Positions 11,925 through 23,919 of a DNA stretch of 64,000 nucleotides are shown in pieces (within the stretch, counting starts at the first letter, position 1; every line of letters starts with the position of its first letter). Under the pieces are notes generated by a model. It ran no database searches. It had not been told where the DNA came from and saw only the letters and a list, made by a program, of their open reading frames with translations. A program made the translations under genes and the position numbers. Where the stretch lies: NCBI GenBank assembly GCA_032622095.1, contig CP136069.1, forward strand, positions 189,403,122 to 189,467,121. Reading direction: 5' to 3'. The DNA is from Siphonodentalium dalli. Lineage: Eukaryota > Mollusca > Scaphopoda > Gadilida > Siphonodentaliidae.

Positions 11925-12170
11925 TATAGCTACTATATAGTACCTATATATGTACTATCATTGCCACTGGGTTAGTGCCTAACTTTAGGTACTATATAGT
12001 ACATATATGATATAGCTACTATAAAGTACCTAATTAGCTACTATATATATATAGTACCTATTAAAAGTATATACTATTTAGCACCTAAGCTATGTATTAT
12101 AAAGTACCTAATTAGGTACTTTATAGCACCTTCATGGGCACTTATAGTATCTAACTATGGTGCCATTTGG
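11925..12170. repeat. Field of degenerate TAGGTACTATATAGTACCTA palindromes
   Basis: About a dozen copies of a self-complementary motif, TACTATATAGTA with flanking GCT/AGC or CCTA/TAGG, lie at irregular 15-35-bp spacing and in variable completeness. A few more lie at 12520-12565. This is not a regular tandem repeat: the motif recurs while the spacers differ. Confidence 0.8.
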
Positions 12171-12831
12171 CAACAGAATCTTCCGTCTATTCCGAAGCCG
12201 GCGATGTCGAACAAAGTTCAACGCAAACGGAGTCGGTTGACTAGGCGGAACATGGCGAATCGTCCATCTTTCTTCTTTTGTCTTCTTAGATTCCTGCGTT
12301 TACTTTTCACAACGCCTCTAATTCGGTTGATCCAGATTAATTCATACAACGATTAGTCGATTATAATGAAATATAACAATGGCTTCTAAAGCAAGTGGTC
12401 TGCGTGAACGTCTCTCATATAACAGGGGGGTAATTTGGTTTGTCCTGAATGCGATATAGCGGTTCCACGATAGGCACTAAAGACGGTATAGCTACTACAT
12501 CACACCACTAACCTATATGTCTTAAATATATAGGTTCTATAGCTACAATAGCTACTATATAGTAGCTATACGGACTCCGATTTTTTGTGAGTGATATCGG
12601 TGGGTTTTCCGATGAATCAAATCCGCTTTACCGGCTCCTCGCGTCGCGTGGGTCGTTTGTCGGACATGTAGGCAGCAGGAGGTATTTAGCATTGTCAGTT
12701 ATCAAGTCGGGGTGCTAAATAAGTAAACATTGAACTAACCGGATATCAGTTTAGTATATATAACCGGATTATATATACTCCCAAGTACGAATAGGTCAGA
12801 CATACCACGGGGGTTCGACTGCACCCCCAAT

Positions 12832-13017
12832 CACGTACCCAGTCAATGACAAGAGTCAGAAGGGAGTATGGCTGGTAAAGATTGAAGCAGCGTATAATGG
12901 CATTTCTCGGAACTGAATCATTGAATGATTCAGTTCCGAGAAATGCCATTATACGCTGCTTCAATCTTTACCATGCAGCCATACTCCTTTCTGACTCTGT
13001 CATTGACTGGGTACGTG
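12832..13017. repeat. Near-perfect palindrome with ~92-bp arms
   Basis: The arms meet at about 12925 (AATCATT|GAATGATT) and match almost perfectly out to CACGTACCC/GGGTACGTGG, with only a few small differences. The near-identical ORFs starting MKQRIMAFLGTES on both strands are a consequence of the palindrome. Interpreted as a young foldback or an inverted duplication. Confidence 0.95.
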
Positions 13018-13253
13018 GTTTTCTATATTTAGCACGAGTTTTTCCAGCCAAAGTAAAGTTTCCTATGTGCTTTGAGAAAAATTCCCGCAATAAAAACATA
13101 TTGACAGAACGGAGAGTTAGAGCGCTTGTCTTGCTGACGATTTTCGCACGGTACTCAGCAACACAAAAAAAAACGACCATGCGTATGTCGATCTTTATAC
13201 GCACGGGGTTTGTTATGTAAGACGAAATATACCCCACGCAGTTTAGTTATGTG

Positions 13254-13385
13254 CAGATAGATAGATAGATAAGTTTATTGACAATCAAGTCACCTTCACA
13301 GGTAGCGTAATTTGAATTAAACAGACAAACAAACAAGCACACAAATAGACAGAACATATGAGAAAGTATTAAGTGATTGATGTTG
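13254..13385 (-). mobile_element. LINE 3' tail remnant
   Basis: On the - strand the sequence reads CAATAAACTTATCTATCTAT, the same layout as the 3' end of the coding LINE fragment at 22914 (ATTAAACTATCTATCTATCT). Only 3' untranslated sequence is present, as expected for a severely 5'-truncated insertion. Confidence 0.6.
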
Positions 13386-14403
13386 CTGGTGAAATAAAAG
13401 TGATACAACTTGCTTAATGTTCACATCCAACAGTCACATATATTGAGATATTGGATACGGTATTAATGGGCATACATGGTACAACATGGTACTACATGGT
13501 ACTAATTGGGACTACATGGTACTTTGTAATACGACCCTGCCTAACTATGCTTAAAAGCCATGTCCTGATTGGCCAGTGGCCCGAGTTACCATGGCTATCT
13601 CGTTCCAGTTTTGTGGTACAATTCTACTTTTTCCAATTGTACCACGAAAAAAATCGGTTTATTCAGATCGACGCACGCGACTTTTCCCGTCTTTTCTAAC
13701 TCCGCGCAAACGGGGCATCAACGGAGTACACCCGCATCCGTAACCCTTTGAATTTTGCTACATCTTGACAATCTTGCGAATTTTCTAGTAATTTGTCGCT
13801 TGAAATCAGTTTGGTTGCCAATGAATATGGTCCAAATGATGTTATGGTATATTGATATTTGTTACGACCAAAGAAAGTTACTTAATAAGTATATTAAATG
13901 ACAAAATAAATCCATGGGGCCGGGCTGTGCATTCGTCGATTCGAATCTCGATCATATTCGTCGATTCGATATTTCGGAATCAAGTTGAAAATGAAAGCGT
14001 TTGTTCACCAGTACAGAAGGGGGATAAGATCATTTAGATCGCTTTGTGTAAGGAAAATGGTCCATAGTCGATGATCATATTCATGTTGTCCCAACAACGT
14101 CCAACACAGAAATGACCGCAATTCGTATTTCCTGTACAATTTAAATGAAAGGCACGGGCGCCGCTGAAAACACATCGTTTTTTAGCCAATCACAACGATT
14201 ATTTTCTAGAAGAGGTGCCTCGAAAAGTCAATGGGGGAATTTCATAACAAGACAAGATTACCGGAGTATTCCATGCAAATAAATCGAGTACGCCCAATAC
14301 GAATTACACCACGAAATGTTTTCTCACCTGAGACCGAAAAAGCGCAGTATTTCGTTGACTATTCAGTCGAATTGTGACCATAAACTTTCAGTCGTATTAC
14401 AAA

Positions 14404-14549
14404 AGAAATAAATACACGGTGTAGAGGTGTGTATGGTCAAGTTGTACCACAAAAAACTGATTGTAGGACTCCGCTACGCGTCGTCCTACAATCAGTTTTT
14501 TGTGGTACAACTTGACCATACACACCTCTACACCGTGTATTTATTTCTT
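14404..14549. repeat. Near-perfect palindrome with ~67-bp arms
   Basis: The arms run from AAGAAATAAATACACGGTGT to the complementary end, around a short centre (TCCGCTACGCGTC). One arm recurs alone at 20568-20640 (GTGGTACAACTTGACCATAC), so this is a dispersed foldback family. Confidence 0.95.
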
Positions 14550-14917
14550 AAATATCATAAGTTACATGAAGAGGAAATTATATATGATCGAATGAAGTGA
14601 TATCAGGCTTAAATACTGAGTGACTGATATTAGGCTGTTTACTGGGTGACTTATTGGACTTAATGACCTATCTAGCCAGGGACTTAATATAAAAATGCTA
14701 TACTATAAAATACTACAATATGTGTCATATAGGTATATTATGGAAAAAGAATGATGCAATATGAGTATAAGCTTAATATTGAGGTACACAATTGAAGTAT
14801 CTGTAAATAAATATAATATACTATTAAATAAAACATATCTACCAATTTCCTACTGATAGTGAAAGGCATATCTTTTATTTATTTGGGGACCAAGAGGATT
14901 CTGAATGAGATTAGATA

Positions 14918-14990
14918 GGAAAGGTACTCAATCCGATCGGACGGTCCCCATATCATCAAGATACAACATTTCTTCAAAATACGCCTGTGT
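14918..14990. repeat. GGTACTCAATCCGA family, short copy
   Basis: Contains AAGGTACTCAATCCGATCGG, CCCCATATCATCAAGATACA and CTTCAAAATACGCC, matching 19327-19395. It breaks off into the copy of another repeat at 15000. Confidence 0.8.
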
Positions 14991-15007
14991 CAAGGATGTG
15001 CCGCGGT

Positions 15008-15300
15008 TCTCGTTGTGCACGCTTTAACATTATCCGTGTGGTATATAACACACGAATAAGAGCATGGGAGCTAAAAAGAGGCACACGTTACTTTTCCCAC
15101 CAAATATATGTGTAACTGAATAAAGTGGGGCATATGCTGTCTCACCAATTAACCATCGTATGTAAGTTGTGTTGGTGTCACGCACATTACTCTGACAATA
15201 TATCCTATCCGTAATTGTAATAGTGATTTTGCGAAAGGTTTCTATTATCTCCAAACGACCATGCGCATATGATCGTATACCCGGGTATATGTAGACTATC
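15008..15300. repeat. Repeat shared in inverted orientation with 37597-37870
   Basis: Shared features include ATTATCCGTGTGGTATATAAC, the CACCAA..ATATGTGTAACTGA segment, CATATG and CTCACCAATTA.CCATCG. The short ORF over it has no protein features. It ends against the foldback starting at 15311. Confidence 0.7.
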
Positions 15301-15310
15301 ACTAAATATA

Positions 15311-16185
15311 AGTGATCTGAGTCTCCACATCTCGCCGAGTTGAGAATGTGAGATCCCGGATCTGACGAGTTACCATAGTGATCCGGGATCTCACCTTCTC
15401 AACGAGACATGATGCGGAGGCCAATATCACTTCATTGTAGTAGTAATAATTTTATTATATGACTGTCATTATTTTCACTAAATACCACTATTGTTTGGTG
15501 ATGGTTTTCCGATTAATCGGATCATGATAGTATCGTGATCCGATTCCATACCATGCATTTCTGAATCAGAACGAGGCTCCTGAACTATTTTCAATTGAGA
15601 CACTTCTTCTTAAAATTGTTGTTGTTGATTAAATTGTTGCGATTCGTTCATTAAATTTGAATTCAACTTATCACCTTTTTCGCAATACAATTTCAGAGGT
15701 TGGTTGTAATAATTAAGTTCAATAGGTCATATAATAAACATATTACTACTACAGTGAAGTTATCTGAGTCTCCACATCACGTCTCGTTGAGAAGGTGATA
15801 TCACGGATCAGACTCGCAGCCTGCGGTAACTCGTCTGATCCGTGATCTCACCTTCTCAACTCGGCGTAATATGGAGACTCAGATCACTCACTGTACTGAT
15901 AATCTCTATTTATATGACCATGATTGAACTTAATTATTACAACCAACCTCTCTAATTTATCGCGTAAAGGGGGATCAGTTGAATTCAAATTTAATGAACT
16001 AACTGCAAAAATTGAATTAACAACAATTTTAAATAGAAATGTTTCAATTGAAAATAGTTCAAGAGCCTCGTTCTGATTCAGACATGCATGGTATGGACTC
16101 GGATCACGATACTACGAAAACCATCACCAAACAATAGTGGTATTTAGTGAAAATATTGACAGTCGTATAACAAAGTGTTATAACT
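15311..16185. mobile_element. Compound foldback: hairpins nested in longer inverted arms
   Basis: Two hairpins, 15311-15432 and 15751-15895, each have arms containing GATCTGAGTCTCCACAT, GTTGAGAA.GTGA and GATC. The spacer 15432-15750 is the inverted copy of 15896-16180; matching landmarks are CCACTATTGTTTGGTGATGG, CATACCATGCAT and GAACGAGGCTC. The whole can fold as a long stem carrying a terminal hairpin. Flanks at 15262 and 16205 both carry ACCAT.CG.ATATGATC and ACCCGGGTATA. Confidence 0.85.
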
Positions 16186-17042
16186 TTATTATTTATATAT
16201 AATCAACCATACGTATATGATCTTACCCGGGTATAGTGTGATTTGACTCTATTGTTATCTCTAAATCACCATGCGTATAAGATCTTCCCTGGGGTAAGTG
16301 TGGAGGGTACCATAATTTATAAGCATGGTGGGATTAACGCTGACACTGATTCAAAGTGCACATGTGCGTGGTATGGACTTCAATGAATGTATCAACGCAT
16401 TGTTTTTCCGTATACACAAATTACAAATCGGACGATAGATATTGCATCCAGACATTCGATTATCAGAGAAGCTTTTACTCTAAATAGGCCCATCTCTATT
16501 TAAACGGACATGGCTCATTCGAACTACCAATTGTTTTCTTCTACGCAATTTGGATGGGACGGATACGATAGGTCGATAAATAAACAAACTATTAATATAC
16601 CGGCTTCATATGCTCTGAAAAACACTTGCCAAAGTCACAGCCCTTTTTTCAGCCGTATTCAACTTTTCGCCAGAAGTCAAACAAACGCTCTGTATTGCTA
16701 CCAAATCAGGAATAGATTACCACGAGACGCTCTTTTCTGTTCCATGTCGCGCAAATGGCTGTTTTGTGTTTGGGACCCAAACACCGTATTCACAGTTGTA
16801 TTTTTCATTACTTCAATGCGTTTTTTTGGGTTACAAAATGCTCGTAGAAAGGTAGTTTAGATATTTATCGACCTATTTCGATACTGAGAAAAATTCAAAA
16901 GCGAATAATATTATGTCTATTTTGGAGCGCAAACCGCCATATGGCTTTAAATTGTTCAACATTCAAGTTCCAATGTGTTGACTGTAACACACGAAGAGAG
17001 CGTTTCTTTACTAAATACACATTGGCGAGTATTTCCCTTTTT
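16186..17042. other. Unassigned sequence with a 116-codon ORF
   Basis: An ORF at 16510-16860 (+) begins MAHSNYQLFSS. Its translation is rich in F, S and R and has no recognisable motif. A short phrase at its start (AAACGGACATGGCTC) recurs at 42305 inside a repeat, which argues for repeat-derived sequence. Confidence 0.25.
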
Positions 17043-17113
17043 GAAATGTTCAGATAATAAGTTCAACAAACGACACGCCGTCCGTTTGTTGAACTTATTA
17101 TCTGAACATTTCC
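17043..17113. repeat. Inverted pair of the TGTTCAGATAATAAGTT phrase
   Basis: Arms of about 32 bp (GAAATGTTCAGATAATAAGT and its complement) flank CGACACGCCGTCCG. This is the same phrase that forms the 68-bp array at 1081-1976. Confidence 0.9.
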
Positions 17114-17526
17114 CTCCAGTGTTTATATGAATCCTTCTTTGCTTGTATTTGTCGTCTGCTCATATTTCCTGATCACCCCTTCATGTAAATAATAGACCAC
17201 TCCATCAGAATCCATTGTATAATTTTATAACTGAATGGGAGAATCTATTTTGTAATGAAGGGGTTATAGCGTGTGTATATGCGTTCAAGGTGAACACTTT
17301 ATTTAGTCCGCCAATGCGGAGACCTTGACCAAAAAGCATGTATATTAAATTGAAAATACTTCCGTGGGAGGGAATGTCTTAACTACTCAAAATGCACCTT
17401 TCTCTGCTTGTTGTATTTTTTCGTGAAATATGTTCTCGTATAAAATATTCTACGATATGTGCCCACGCTATTGATATTAAATGTCGCATGCCATTAAGGG
17501 TTTCCATTTTTTGTAATATATCCTCG

Positions 17527-17623
17527 ATGCGACTAAAAGCCATATCGTTGTTTGCTTTTATGAGCTGTATCGCGTGTCGATTATATTTTTTAACTTATCG
17601 GACCATTAATCTTGATCTTACGG
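17527..17623 (+). CDS. Candidate first coding exon (signal peptide) of the six-cysteine gene
   Basis: From the ATG at 17527, 32 codons run to ACG G followed by a good donor, G|GTGAGT, at 17624. The peptide starts MRLKAISLFAFMSCIACR, with a basic start, a hydrophobic core and small residues near position 13-17. This is the layout of a secretory signal peptide. The exon ends in phase 1, which is what the exon at 27758 requires. Joining the two would create a GCC alanine codon and a 117-residue preproprotein with exons 2-4. Against it: the intron would be about 10 kb, the ATG context (CCTCGATGC) is not strong, and the same frame is open upstream to another ATG at 17392. I infer the link; the sequence does not prove it. 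Confidence 0.35.
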
Positions 17624-17661
17624 GTGAGTGCGGGACGAGTATGTGGTCGATTTCACCATAA

Positions 17662-18210
17662 TGCTGTCGTCAGTCAAATTTCATGTCGCTAAGTGGTATT
17701 ACATTTCTTCTGCATCAATTATTCAGCTTTTTGTAGAATTTTTGTATAACATGAGTTTTAGTTTTCACATTTGAGCTCCGCACACTGATAACGGATTGAT
17801 TCAAGTCGCGGACCAATTCCATTATACACTTTAGAAAAATGACCATGAACCATATATATACAAAGAACCCCCACTGTTTTGGGCCTTTCTAAATCTGTGT
17901 TTGCGTTACACTCATTCAGTTCACTTGCCCACACTGATAGTTTTATCCCTTTCCATCAGCTTGTCATTTGTTGTTCACAGAGTTACTTTAAAAATAAAAT
18001 AGTCCTTCCATAAAGCTACGTTCCAACCTTGGCAAATTATCACACAAACTCATCGCATATGGTTATCTCGTGCACATGTGTGACTGACTGATAAATTCTG
18101 GGTTTAATAATGACCCTTCATTTGTTGTATCGGCGATTAGAGGTAGGAAATGCCTCGCTAAAATCGCACGATTCATTGTTGGCCGACATTTAATGGTAAG
18201 GTCGGTCCGG
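17662..18210. other. Unassigned sequence
   Basis: No repeat or gene identified. Under the proposed gene model it would be the first part of intron 1. Confidence 0.3.
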
Positions 18211-18213
18211 AAT

Positions 18214-19030
18214 AGGTCATGACATAATATCTATACTCTGCATGGCTACGCCCGTAGAGAACATATTCCACCAATACAAAACCTGGGAACTTTTTGAAGT
18301 TTTGACAGGGAACCTTAAAAATTCGAAAAATAACGCGGGGAATATATATGTAGTTATTATCTGTTCCCTAATAATGTAATACACTGTAGATGAAGGTCCC
18401 AACCTGAAATTTCAGTATTTAAAGTGATGTGAAACACTGCAGTGGGATGATCAAATAGAAAAGCAGCATAATCTTGCTCAAGGTAATTATTTTTACAAAT
18501 AATATATCCAAATGGACAACACACACACCGTCATCCTTATATATGTATTAAATGCAATGATGGCGAAATCATTTGCGTTAGTTTATCGCCGATTGTTGCG
18601 TCCCGAATCGAGAAGTAAATATTTACTATTGAGCGTATAGTTCAGATGGTGTTTTCTATGGAGTTTTTGGTCGATTTCTTTCTAGATTTTGGGCGATGTT
18701 AGTAGAATGCTACATTCCCATAGTTGGCATAGCGCATGAGTACTAATTTATCAAGTTTCACGCACCCGAACAATTCATAATATGTCTTTAAGTGACTTGT
18801 GAGCGATTTTGTTTTGCGTCGCTTACAATTATGGAATTTCTAATGGGTAATTAATTCAATGTTTATTGCGATATCGGCTCAGACAAGTCACATAAAAGCA
18901 TTCAATTTCGAATTGAGACATTCACCTACAGTGAAATACATTACTATAAGGAACGATCACAACTAAGAAATATATTCCCCGCGTTATTATTTCGACTTCA
19001 TATACAAATAACTATAAAAGAGACGATGTA
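18214..19030. mobile_element. Long-arm inverted-repeat element (CCACCAGTACAAAACC family), copy 1
   Basis: The left arm, 18214-18425, holds CATATTCCACCAATACAAAA, TTTTGACAGGGAACCTT, AATAACGCGGGGAATATAT and CACTGTAGATGAAGG. The right arm, 18780-19005, holds the complements CACCTACAGTGAAATACATT and ATATATTCCCCGCGTTATT. The outermost right arm is degraded. No coding capacity is seen. The best copy is at 32115-32618. Confidence 0.8.
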
Positions 19031-19326
19031 AACATGCCAGTGTGCAGATGTGTAGGTTAATTCAAGAAGCATTTCCAAGCTAGCAGATTTATTGAAAACG
19101 CCGATTGAACTGGGGCGCTATGTAATACTCTTTGTCATTTCTTTGTCGTAATCGCTATTTTCTATAACTAGCTTACCAGTTTTAACAATTCCATAAACCT
19201 ATATATCCTGGCCTACTTCAATGTATATGTATACACTTGAATACTTGTTATAGAGTAACGCAATGATCGACAAACGGTGATCATGGTCAGATTCAAATTC
19301 AGATTCAACATATTTATTTGATATTT

Positions 19327-19725
19327 AAAGGTACTCAATCCGATCAGAGGGTCCCCATATCATCAAGATACAACATATTTCTTCAAAATACGCCTTAGTT
19401 ATCAGAATCGATTAATTGCAACAAAATAATGCTAACCACTGTCAACTATAGTATCAAATTTCCCAAAACGTGTTATTTATCAACATTTTTTTTCATTTTG
19501 AGTATTGACGAAATTTGGCCGTATTTCCGCTTGTTTTAGAGTTATCTATCTTCATCCGCAATTTTGTCTGAGACCGTCCGTTTTACGACGTGTTTCTGGG
19601 CCACAAATAATTGCACATGTCTAGAAATAACATAATATTTTTAACCCCGAAGCCAAAGAAATAGTAATTTAGGAGCGTTATTTCGGGGTATGCACATTTA
19701 AAGCGTTGGCGGTGGGTATATTGCT
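19327..19725. repeat. GGTACTCAATCCGA family, long copy
   Basis: Aligns with 11200-11690 over most of its length (see landmarks there). It begins right after CATATTTATTTGATATTTAA. Confidence 0.75.
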
Positions 19726-20402
19726 ATTAAAATGGTCACATCCGTTAACTCCGCTATATAAAAACAGAAAGTATATTATGTTATAGACAACCCTTGTTCT
19801 TATACCATTCATAAATATCGCGTAAATTGCATGTTATATATATAGATAGACACCGAGTTGGTCTTGAATATGCGGTAGAAACAACACCGTTGATGGCCGA
19901 AGGTCCGACACGGGGTTGTTTCTCTTGCATATCCAACACCAACGAGGTGTCTATCTTACTTGGAACATTTCTAAACGTCTGGTGGTTCAAGATATCAGAA
20001 TCGAGATACCATGCAGAAAGAAGCAAATCATGGTTATTTGATTTTGTAATATATAAACTTAAAAAATTAAATTTATATATTATATTACCCGCTTCGTGAG
20101 TCCCAATCATGATATTGACTTTATCGGCGATTAGCTTACACCATGCAGGCTTTAATATAATTAATTAATACGTTGATGCCGTGCTCATTGGCCCATTGAA
20201 TGCCTCCAATCAACTAATAATTGCACTCGTTTGCTAACTGTTCTCCGAAACTTTCACAATGCTGGTCGAACACGCACGAACACGTGACGTGACCACACTC
20301 CGTATTCGAAAGGGGGAATTTAAAGTTGGACTTATTAGTTGGACTGTATTAGTTGGACTGTAATGTTTGACTTATTGTCAAAACTAATTCTGCATGTGTA
20401 CA

Positions 20403-20552
20403 TTACAGGGATATTTTTGTCCGGCGAAGACGACTGAAGTAATTTTCTAAACATTCTGTGTCGGCGTTATATAAATGGACGATCCGGCCGATGAGCCAAT
20501 TGATGCTTTCCGTTAATATTGGAATAAAAAATAATAGGAATTCTTCCGAGGA
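20403..20552 (-). pseudogene. Possible transposase C-terminal remnant
   Basis: Read on the - strand, this stretch is open and ends in a TGA-free run to the stop at 20403. It contains a hydrophobic segment and then TECLENYFSRLRR near the end. The pattern 'ENxFSxLR' is reminiscent of C-terminal regions of some DNA transposases such as P-type, but this rests on a dozen residues. Upstream (higher coordinates) the frame runs into one arm of the foldback family seen at 14404, which would have interrupted any original gene. Confidence 0.15.
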
Positions 20553-20567
20553 TCCGATTTCGCTTCG

Positions 20568-20642
20568 CGTCGTCCAACAATCAGTTTCATTGTGGTACAA
20601 CTTGACCATACACACATCTACACCGTGCATCTTTTTCTTAAA
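20568..20642. repeat. Solo arm of the 14404-14549 foldback
   Basis: Carries CGTCGTCC.ACAATCAGTTT, GTGGTACAACTTGACCATAC and CACCGTG, matching one arm with several differences. The other arm is absent. Confidence 0.85.
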
Positions 20643-20961
20643 TAGACGTCGAATAGTTCATTAATAATTGTCCCAATATATACTTGTATTCTGAACGGCG
20701 AGTTATACGTTATTAGTTAACTGCTCTTTTTTAAATTAAAGAAACTATTGAATGGTCCTGCTCGCAGTGTTTATGGATCTTGCTCGCAGCGGTTGCAATC
20801 TATGAAATGGTAACGGCTGCATGTGGTCTTGGGTCTAGTGGAAATTCTATAAGTACAATGTGTTATGGCTATAGTATTGGTTTATACATATTGCAACAAC
20901 AGTTACAAGGGATTGGGGCACAAGTTATAATGCAGCCCCTTTCCCAACAATATTTCCACAA

Positions 20962-21050
20962 ATGTTTACTCGAGTAAAGCCCATTAAATTGATAGCAGAA
21001 CACCGCCAGGCAGTACCCCTACCACATGCAGACAGTATATTTTGGAAGCT
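20962..21050. repeat. Direct repeat pair with 21440-21525
   Basis: Both copies contain CGAGTAAAGCCCATTAAATT and GATAGCAGA, then CGCCAGG/CACCAGA and a GCAGACAGTAT segment. In both copies one frame reads RVKPIKLIA, so the duplicated piece may be old coding sequence. I cannot name the protein. Confidence 0.8.
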
Positions 21051-21439
21051 CGGGAGTTTGGTAGGAGTCGATGTCTTTAAGTTCTCTTGGATGACGTCTT
21101 CTATCGATCCGTCCAATGGCAGGTATTCTTGAGATGCCGTATCTAACAAACAAAAAATAGACGATAAACAGATCTACAAACAGGTCCTTTGACAAAAATG
21201 AGCTAGAAATTGGAATAAAATCATCCAAAACTATTATATTATTTCCGTGAAATATCCACAATATGACATTTTGCTATGCATATACGTTTTTAATTTGTCT
21301 CATTTTGTCGCCTATTTGTTTGTTTCATATTTGTTTTTCAAAATCGTATCGTTCGTCTGTTGATTGTGAAATAATGTGAAATGTTTAATATGCTAAATAT
21401 AAACCTCACATGACACGATTAGTAAAAATGATCGCTATT

Positions 21440-21525
21440 ATTCGAGTAAAGCCCATTAAATTGATAGCAGACCACCACCAGACCATCTGCAGACAGTATC
21501 ATTGGAAACGCGGGTCCCCTGCGAA
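21440..21525. repeat. Direct repeat pair with 20962-21050
   Basis: Second copy. It runs into a 77-codon open frame (to 21735) that starts METRVPCERYHC and has a mixed globular composition, with no family recognised. Confidence 0.75.
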
Positions 21526-22439
21526 CGTTACCATTGCCAATCTACCGGCCTCGATTTTGTCATTGGTTTATCAAAAGATTATTCAATTCAATTCAGTATC
21601 TATTGGGGAATACAATTAGTGGATAATCGATGGACGATGAATGTGACACATCCAGGTTTTCCGGTGTATTCGTCCGATAGTGAACATGTTGATAAAAGTC
21701 TCATTTATCAACCAATACGACTTATCTGTTTGTAAAAAATATAGTTAGTCATCTGTGGTAATTTATGAAATTCCCTATAGGAATAACTCACCCATTATGT
21801 CTTATATCCTAATATATGTTCGCGGATGAAAATTCGTGATATCTTCTAAACGCTACCAGTGTGATTGTGGTCCCCTGCGAACGCGTTTACCTAGTACCAC
21901 AACCACTGCTACCTCGCTCTACAAGACCGGCTCACAGGGGGTGGGTGCTATTTAAAGGCAAAGTTGCGTTAATTACACTGACTTGTTCTAACTCTCTGGA
22001 GATAATCGTGAATAATTAATGTCCAAAGTCCAAAAATAGCACACCTCTACTGTAACTAAATGTGTTCTGAGTAAAGTGACACCCTTATGTCGATATGTAG
22101 CAAAAATCCATGGATCCATGTTGTGTGCGTATATATTTAATTGTCTTGTAAATCAGGATTTTTTCTCGAATCTAATCTCGACATCGAATTGCTGTTCCAA
22201 GAAAACAAACTTGGCCACCCAGACTCCAATCAGTTTATTTCTCATGAACCTATACATACATATAATTCGAATTTTTTTTAACGGAGTTATGGATTTTAGC
22301 GTCCAAGCTGAAGATAGCTAATCACTATATATCGCCAAGGCCGAGGGTATGGATTAAACATCAGATTATGCCGATCGTGATCGGCCTGTCGTTTGTATAT
22401 CGTATATACGTACCGCATAGTCAAACAACATTACGTACA

Positions 22440-22929
22440 ATAACCTTATCTTAATATTGTCCAGAATATCGACACAAAGATTATGTTTTGTAAACTAAGA
22501 ATTAGTAATCATAACTTGGAAATTGAAATGGGTCGCCATAAACAGCCAAAAGTGTCACTTGATGAAAGAATTTGTAGGAAATGTAACATGGAGGTTGAGA
22601 ATGAAGAACACTTCCTTATGCGCTGCAACACATATGATAAGATGCGCAAACACTTCTTTTGTGAGATAGGGATGATGAGTGATACATTTATTGGATTTAA
22701 TGATGGCCAAAAATTCCAATATATAATGCAAAACAACGAGCCTCATACATGCAACATGGTCCGGACATTTTTCAAAGAAAGGTCAAATTCTACTGATATA
22801 ATAATGAAATAGTTACTATAGTATATATATTATGTTGAATCATTGTTGACATTGTTATATATCTATATTTGTTATTTTGACATCGGTCTCGTGTGGACGT
22901 TTTATGTCATTAAACTATCTATCTATCTA
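22440..22929 (+). mobile_element. 5'-truncated LINE: C-terminal end of the reverse transcriptase polyprotein plus 3' tail
   Basis: The open frame (stop at 22810-22812) contains LRISNHNLEIEMGRHK followed by a zinc-knuckle-like ICRKCNMEVENEEHFLMRC motif. That is the usual C-terminal layout of ORF2 in LINEs: a K.RISNH.LEIE.GR element, then C-x2-C and a DE.HFL..C cluster. A 3' untranslated region of about 100 bp follows and ends in (CTAT)n at 22914-22929. Only the last ~110 residues survive, so the copy is dead through 5' truncation. The same family lies in the opposite orientation at 23242-26640. Confidence 0.85.
22510..22812 (+). pseudogene. LINE ORF2 C-terminal fragment
   Basis: Coding part of the truncated element above. 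The catalytic YxDD region and endonuclease are absent, so no enzymatic activity is possible from this copy. The first usable ATG at 22483 is internal to the ancestral protein and is not a real start. Confidence 0.8.
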
Positions 22930-23241
22930 GGTATGGAGATAATAACAGTTAAATATATATATATACAATATGTACATGGACATGTGAACTTCCGGGAGAC
23001 AAATGTTGTCTTACATTGAGTACATTATATAACGTGCATCGATACATATGTGTAACACTGTAACATGTATATCAAGATTGTAAATATATATATAAGCACA
23101 TATAACTAAATAGATTTATTGTATATGCTTACATATACATATTTATAATTATATATTAATAACTATGTGTATGCGTATATTGGTACTGTTCTTGCACAAA
23201 TTATGATATTGCTTGTTCGACCGACCTATTGTCTAGCTGAG

Positions 23242-23895
23242 TTATTCAGTCATTTCTCGATTTACAAGCTTAATAAATTCGCACAACTTGCGGAGATGTT
23301 TTACATTGTCGTCATTGAGTAAATCACTCATCAACATTGTATTAGGACGTCGGCCAGTTAACATTGGTAACAATCTGCGCCGGGCGTTGGGCATTTTTCT
23401 TGGCATTCGAGAATGTAGTGAAATTCTTCACCAATTACCATTGTATCGCATAACCAGCGTGTTATCACGTTCGGTATTGTTCCACCGTCCCGTTTCTATT
23501 GGTAACTTATGGTTACTAGTTCGGAATTTGCATAACAGGGTTCGGTTATGGTCGCTAAGTACATCAATATAGGGTTCAAAATCAAAGTCGTGTTTGAAAA
23601 TTCGGTATATTTTACCACGACTTGCGTTGTTCATATCACGTTCCCAAGAATCTCTTTGTTCGGAAACAAGGCAACACTGTATATATGATACTAGCTGATC
23701 TACGTTGGTGGCATTACCTGCACACCATATATGCGGCAGATTTCATTTGTCTATTAACTCGTGAATACAACTCAAGCAGGGGAAAATATTTTCATCTGTT
23801 CTAGCATCGCATAACATTGACTGCGTTAGATTCAGTAAAAAATTTGGAAATCTTTCAGGTTCGCTATTTGTGACTTTGCACCAGTATTTAAACAT
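23242..23895 (-). pseudogene. LINE ORF2 C-terminal part, 3' of the insertion
   Basis: Reading the - strand from 23895 down, the frame continues the LINE protein begun at 26640-26380. It includes FKYWCKVTNSEPERFPNF, an ASRGKIYRIFKHDF segment, then LCKFRTSNHKLPIETGRW, equivalent to LRISNHNLEIEMGR in the + strand copy, and after a frame change GEEFHYILEC, the zinc-cluster end. The stop is TAA at 23242-23244. At least one in-frame stop and two frameshifts (near 23450 and 23370) break it. It lies tail to tail with the + strand copy, about 310 bp away. Confidence 0.85.
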
Positions 23896-23919
23896 TCCGG
23901 TCCGAATCGGCATCTCTGG

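Noticed and set aside
12882-13220. 112-codon ORF and its partner starting at 12964 on the other strand
   Set aside because: Both share the start MKQRIMAFLGTES because the palindrome at 12832-13017 repeats the same sequence on both strands.
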